Origin: Streptomyces sp. NBC_00483
GTDB taxonomy: Bacteria; Actinomycetota; Actinomycetes; Streptomycetales; Streptomycetaceae
Assembly (NCBI RefSeq): GCF_036013745.1
Contig: NZ_CP107880.1
Coordinates: 8,494,001-8,558,000, forward strand
Length of the DNA stretch: 64,000 nt
Direction of reading: 5' to 3'
Shown: positions 60,436-64,000 of the stretch, piece by piece
Position numbering within the stretch: position 1 is the first letter of the stretch
Layout: each line of letters starts with the position of its first letter
Notes under the pieces: model-generated
What the model was told of the DNA's origin: nothing
Databases searched by the model: none
The model's input: the letters and a program-made list of their open reading frames with translations, nothing else
Program-made: the position numbers and the translations under genes

Positions 60436-61176
60436 CTACTGCCCGTCCTTGAGGGGCGAGCCCGACAAGATGCTCTGGATCCGGCGCGAGGCATCAGTTT
60501 CACCACTCACCGTGGCGAAGGGCGGATTGGCCCCAGGAGTGCTCGCCACGAGTGAGTCGACCAGGCCGTCTGACAGGAGCAGCGTCAAGCTCTCCGACGC
60601 CTCGTCGTGGAACAAGCTGTGGTGCAGGGCGACCGTCCCGTGCAGTCCGGCCCACAGGGTCTGCGCCGCCTGGGCGACCGGCATGGAGAGCGCGTAGCCG
60701 GCATCCTGGCACTGGGCGAAGCCGCCACGGAGGCTGGCCGAGACATGACGGGCAGGGTGGGCGCTGATCCTCGAAGCCTCCACCTTCGGCTGATGGACCT
60801 CGAACATCAACCGATAGTGGCCAGGGTTGCGCATCGCGAACCGGCAGTAGGCGCGACCCTGGGCGTGCAGCCGCCGGCGGGCATCCCCGTCGGTATCGGA
60901 CTCGGCGGCCGCCATCTGCGCCACCAGCTCGCCGTACTTGTCGGCCAGGGCCGCCCACACCAGCTCGGTCTTGTCGGTGAAGTGCAGGTAGATGCTCGGG
61001 GCCGAGATCCCTACCTCTTTGGCGACCGCACGCATCGTCAGCTTGTCGGCGCCGCCCCACTCGGCGAGCAGGTGCTGGACCCCGGCCAGGATCTCCCGCC
61101 GCAGTTGCTCCCCCTGCCCGCGTCGACTGCGCACGCGCGTGGGTTCCGCCCCGCTACCTGTCGGCTCCGACGCCAT
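60436..61176 (-). CDS. TetR-family regulator of the P450 operon (putative)
   Basis: 246 residues from the ATG at 61176 (AAGGGG site upstream; an in-frame start at 61317 is unlikely). HTH about 20-70 (RREILAGVQHLLAEWGGADKLTMRAVAKEVGISAPSIYLHFTDKTELVWAAL) followed by a TetR_C-like ligand domain. It stands directly upstream of the ferredoxin-P450 genes on the same strand with a 260-nt gap that holds a palindrome, so it probably represses them until the P450 substrate arrives. Confidence 0.9.
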   Translation of the reverse strand: MASEPTGSGAEPTRVRSRRGQGEQLRREILAGVQHLLAEWGGADKLTMRAVAKEVGISAPSIYLHFTDKTELVWAALADKYGELVAQMAAAESDTDGDARRRLHAQGRAYCRFAMRNPGHYRLMFEVHQPKVEASRISAHPARHVSASLRGGFAQCQDAGYALSMPVAQAAQTLWAGLHGTVALHHSLFHDEASESLTLLLSDGLVDSLVASTPGANPPFATVSGETDASRRIQSILSGSPLKDGQ

Positions 61177-61643
61177 GATCTGCCCCTTCTCTCCGTCCCA
61201 GCCTAACCGGGTGTTGGGGGCGGAGGAGCGGGTCAGGTCGGCGCCTGGTCGGGTGCGGCGGGTCCGCGGATGTGGCCCGGGTCGATCGGCGTGCGGTTTG
61301 CTGGTGTCGCGTACCACCAGCCTCGGGCGGACGACCTCCTGCGGAGGGGAACAGGGGCGTCTTGGGTCCCTGCCTCATTCTCGTTGTCTGGGGGAGTGTT
61401 CGCCGATTCTGCCTTGGGGGCGGGCGCCTGTGCGGTTGCGTGCGTAGGGCGGTCGTTCGTGAGGGACGTGTGCGATGTCGTCGAAGGTGGATCTTGACGT
61501 GGCTCATCGGGTGTGCGAAGTGGCGGCCGGTGGCTCACTGCCGGCGGGTTCATCGGTGGTTGAGGTCCGGGCACGGGGTGTGCGGGTGGTGCTGTCGGTC
61601 CGGTTGAACACGGCGCGCGGGTTCGGCGGCGCCTCCACCGTCC
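61177..61643. other. gene-free stretch
   Basis: About 470 bp. A 61-codon plus-strand frame from 61475 (MSSKVDLDVAHRVCEVAAGG) has coherent composition, but I do not recognise it and cannot support it as a gene. The TetR promoter should lie at the left end. Confidence 0.45.
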
Positions 61644-62555
61644 TTACGCCGTGTCCTTGAAGTAATGGCCGTCCTCGATGTCTGCGATCAGCCCGGGGTG
61701 CGCGGGAACCCAGCCGAAGCGTTCTCGGGTCAGCGCGCTGGACGTCGGGTTGTCGAGCGACACCAGTGGGGCGAGAGGGCCGAAGTGGCCGCTCGCTTCC
61801 TCGGCCGTCAGACTCACCGCCGGAAGCTTCAACTGGCGGCCGATGGACCCGGCGATGTCCCGGAACCGCACACCCTCCTCCGCGACCGCGTGCACCGGAG
61901 TGCCGGGCGGGGCGGATTCCACGGCCAGCCGGAACAGGACCGCGGCATCCCGCCGGTGCACCGACGACCAGCGGTTCGCGCCCTCGCCGACAAAGGCCGA
62001 GACACCCTTCGCGCGAGCGATACCGATCAGCATCGAGACGAACCCGCGCGCGTCCCCCCGACCGTGCACGGTCGGCGCCAGCCGTACCGACGACGAGCGC
62101 ACCCCGCGCCCGCCCAGGGCTAGAACGTACGTCTCAACCGGGAGCCGCAGGCCGGTGACGGCATTGGGAACAGCCGGGGTCTCCTCGATCAGCACCTGTC
62201 CCGGCGTGCGGCCGATAACCCCCGAGGTGACCACGAAGGGCTTGCCGGTCTGCTCCAACTCCGAACCGATCGCCTCCACAGCATTCAGCTCGACCCGCGC
62301 ACGAGCGGCAGAGTCGGTGGTCTCGGAGATGTGCTGGTTGGCGGCGAAGACCACACCGTCCGCCTTCGCCGCGCCGGCGCGCAAGCTGTCCAGGTCCCCG
62401 AGGTCACCACGGTGCACCGCGATGCCTGCCCTGGCCAGAGTCGCGGCTGAGGCATCGGAACGGGCGAGACCCACGACCTCGTGGCCGGCTTGCAGCAACT
62501 CACTCACGATGGCCGATCCGACGTACCCGGTTGCCCCTGCGACGAAAATACGCAC
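61644..62555 (-). CDS. extended SDR (NAD-dependent epimerase/dehydratase-like)
   Basis: 303 residues. Rossmann motif IFVAGATGYVGSAIVSELLQAG at the start, LARSD after beta 2, DLGDLDSL, and the substrate half with SVHRRDAAVLFRLAVE. The usual YxxxK is displaced; PVETYVLAL is the nearest match, so the catalytic chemistry is uncertain and an NmrA-like sensor or reductase role is possible. Divergent from a LysR gene 143 bp away and probably controlled by it. Confidence 0.85.
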   Translation of the reverse strand: MRIFVAGATGYVGSAIVSELLQAGHEVVGLARSDASAATLARAGIAVHRGDLGDLDSLRAGAAKADGVVFAANQHISETTDSAARARVELNAVEAIGSELEQTGKPFVVTSGVIGRTPGQVLIEETPAVPNAVTGLRLPVETYVLALGGRGVRSSSVRLAPTVHGRGDARGFVSMLIGIARAKGVSAFVGEGANRWSSVHRRDAAVLFRLAVESAPPGTPVHAVAEEGVRFRDIAGSIGRQLKLPAVSLTAEEASGHFGPLAPLVSLDNPTSSALTRERFGWVPAHPGLIADIEDGHYFKDTA

Positions 62556-62664
62556 GATGAGAATCCCCCGATGATTTCAAGTGGCCCGCCGCACGGCGCC
62601 GGGTTCGTACCTTGACGGTAGAAGCGGCAGGAGCACGGCGTCCAAGACCTGTTCCGCACCACGC

Positions 62665-62681
62665 GATACGGATCAGGTATC
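62665..62681. promoter_or_regulatory. LysR-type operator
   Basis: GATAC-N7-GTATC inverted repeat in the gap between the divergent SDR and LysR genes, the spacing expected of LysR sites. It lies just before the LysR start, fitting autoregulation. Confidence 0.5.
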
Positions 62682-62698
62682 ACGATTACGATGCAGGA

Positions 62699-63610
62699 GT
62701 GCCCACAGCCCACGTACCCCCGGTCGACTTCGACCTTCGCCTGGTGCGGTACTTCACAGTCGTGGCCGAGCACGGCAACTTCCGCCGCGCAGCGGCCGAA
62801 CTGCGGCTGGCGCAACCGTCGTTGAGTCGCCAGATCCAGAGCCTCGAAAAGCGGTTGGGCGTCCGCCTGCTCGACCGCACCACCAGGGGCTGCCGCCTCA
62901 CCGCGGCCGGACAGGAGTTCCTGCCCCAGGCGGAAGCACTTCTGCGCTCCGCGGAACTGGCCGCGACGACGACCCGCGCCGCAGCGGCATCCGGCGCCGT
63001 CACCATCGGGTACGTGGGCGGACTCATCATCACCCCCGCAGTACGCGAACTGCGCAGCCGCCACCCTCACGCCCAGGTCACCACGCTGCACCTGGACTGG
63101 AGCGATGTCCACACGGCCCTGCTCGACCACCGCGTGGACGCGGTCATCGCCCGAGAGCCGTTCCCGACCGACCGGCTGCGGGTGACGCCCCTGTATCAGG
63201 AGCCCCGGGTGCTCCTGATGCCGACAACGCACCGCCTCGCGGGCAGGGAGTCGGTCACCCTCGACGACTTCGCCGACGAACCCCTCATCCGCTACCCGGA
63301 CCCCGCCTACGACGCCTTCTGGCGCCTCGACCCCCGACCGGACGGACGCCCGGCACCCGACGGCCCGCTGGTCGCGGCGCACGCGGACAAACTCGAATCC
63401 ATCGCCGGCGGCCAGGCCATCGCCCTGGCACCGGCCGCCGACGGGAACAGCACGCCCAGGAACGATCTGACGACCGTTCCCGTCCAAGGAATCGAACCGT
63501 GCGACGTGGTGATCGCCACCCGCACCCGCGAGCGCAACCGCCTGGTGCCGGCCTTCCTCGAAACAGCCCGATCGCATCTCACCGGTCGCGACATACCCCG
63601 AAGGGCGTAG
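62699..63610 (+). CDS. LysR-family regulator
   Basis: 303 residues from the GTG at 62699; the CAGGAG site touches this codon, so the true start is not certain. LysR HTH about 10-70 (LRLVRYFTVVAEHGNFRRAAAELRLAQPSLSRQIQSLEKRLGVRLLDR), hinge, then a substrate-binding domain (AVTIGYVGGLIITPAVRELRSRHPHAQVTTLHL). Its divergent neighbour is the extended SDR, the likely target. Confidence 0.9.
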   Translation: MPTAHVPPVDFDLRLVRYFTVVAEHGNFRRAAAELRLAQPSLSRQIQSLEKRLGVRLLDRTTRGCRLTAAGQEFLPQAEALLRSAELAATTTRAAAASGAVTIGYVGGLIITPAVRELRSRHPHAQVTTLHLDWSDVHTALLDHRVDAVIAREPFPTDRLRVTPLYQEPRVLLMPTTHRLAGRESVTLDDFADEPLIRYPDPAYDAFWRLDPRPDGRPAPDGPLVAAHADKLESIAGGQAIALAPAADGNSTPRNDLTTVPVQGIEPCDVVIATRTRERNRLVPAFLETARSHLTGRDIPRRA

Positions 63611-64000
63611 CTCCTTTCAAGGGGCGGCCCTACCTGCGTGAACTGCGGCTTGGCGCGTGACCGGGTGATCGAGCCGGGTCCCCAGGAGGGCATCGCCGCG
63701 ATCCTTGGCTTCCAGGCAGTCGATCTTGGCCCGGCCCCCAGCGTGACTTGCCGGTTTCGAAACGATCTATGCGGTGCTCGGCCCGGCCGGTCAGGCAAAT
63801 GCCCAGCTCAGCCTGTCCCTTGAAGGAGCTGCACCCATCGATGGTTGTCTCGCCGGCACCGGATTCAGCCTTACCCACCACCCGACAACACCCCGAAAAG
63901 GTCAATAACCGCGGGCCTCACGGCCCGAGCGGCAACAGGGACAGGGGATGACAAGGGACAGGGGATGACAGTGGTCCGGGGAGAGGACCGAGCCAGGCAG
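63611..64000. other. gene-free end of the window
   Basis: About 390 bp without a convincing gene; a few short frames on both strands match nothing I know. It contains the 17-bp tandem repeat listed next and a small GGGCC-TCAC-GGCCC hairpin (63914-63926). Confidence 0.5.
63937..63970 (+). repeat. 17-bp perfect tandem repeat, two copies
   Basis: AGGGACAGGGGATGACA occurs twice in direct succession (63937-63953 and 63954-63970). Confidence 0.95.

Noticed and set aside
61475..61660. 61-codon frame MSSKVDLDVAHRVCEVAAGG
   Set aside because: No recognisable family, no good Shine-Dalgarno site; kept only as a note in the gap entry.
63630..63905. Minus-strand frame reading AELGICLTGRAEHRIDRFET as a transposase remnant
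   Set aside because: The resemblance is too weak to name a family.

Overview
The window looks like chromosomal DNA of a Streptomyces or close relative. It has very high GC with strong third-position GC bias, GTG and TTG starts, twin-arginine and Sec secreted glycoside hydrolases, CebR-type TGGGAGCGCTCCCA boxes, and many ROK, LacI, TetR, FCD and Lrp regulators. It reads like an accessory or chromosome-arm region: metabolic islands separated by scraps of transposases and decayed genes. I saw no rRNA, tRNA or CRISPR array.

Layout. 0-6.2 kb: the end of a small secreted protein, a DUF1453 membrane protein, a NarL-type two-component pair, an alpha/beta hydrolase and a Tat-exported GxGYxYP protein behind a LacI-type palindrome. 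6.4-18.4 kb: a plant-cell-wall island with a CE4 deacetylase, GH9, GH10, GH48, GH12 and GH6. The last four enzymes share a C-terminal FN3-CBM3 cassette. Two CebR boxes sit in front of GH9 and GH10. GH9 has lost a CBM2 by frameshift, and GH12 and GH6 carry a nearly identical 440-bp CBM3 repeat. 18.4-23.3 kb: transposase debris, a divergent MarR/SDR pair, an MFS remnant, and a divergent TetR/FAD-monooxygenase pair.

23.3-29.3 kb: the most interesting block. A ROK regulator, a xylose-isomerase-like TIM-barrel protein, a small DUF6379-like protein, a GMC-type FAD oxidoreductase and a divergent MelB/GPH transporter together match the oxidase plus alpha/beta C-glycoside deglycosidase arrangement (Car/Dgp type). 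The predicted route is uptake, oxidation at the sugar 3-position, then elimination of the C-C linked sugar. 29.5-34.1 kb: a repeat-rich untranslated leader (15 GCAGT copies in 369 nt, then a 15-bp hairpin) before a MerR-like gene, followed on the other strand by a cold-shock set (CspA, DEAD-box helicase, CBS protein, small conserved protein).

35.8-42.1 kb: a sugar catabolic operon (LacI, then SBP-permease-permease-ThuA-Gfo/Idh) with three CGATACGTATCG-like operators. The LacI protein has an odd Thr/Pro repeat tail. 42.3-46.5 kb: several transposase scraps, a ricin-type lectin, a secreted PLD-like enzyme and a small unknown protein. 46.6-50.1 kb: an MFS-sulfatase-FCD regulator operon, with the C-terminal piece of a formylglycine-generating enzyme next to it. 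50.6-54.5 kb: a double Lrp regulator with a 26-bp operator, divergent from an AbgT transporter and an M20 peptidase. 54.5-56.2 kb: decayed genes. 56.3-61.2 kb: a fully overlapping ferredoxin, ferredoxin reductase, dehydrogenase-CMD fusion and P450 operon behind a TetR gene. 61.6-63.6 kb: a divergent extended-SDR/LysR pair.
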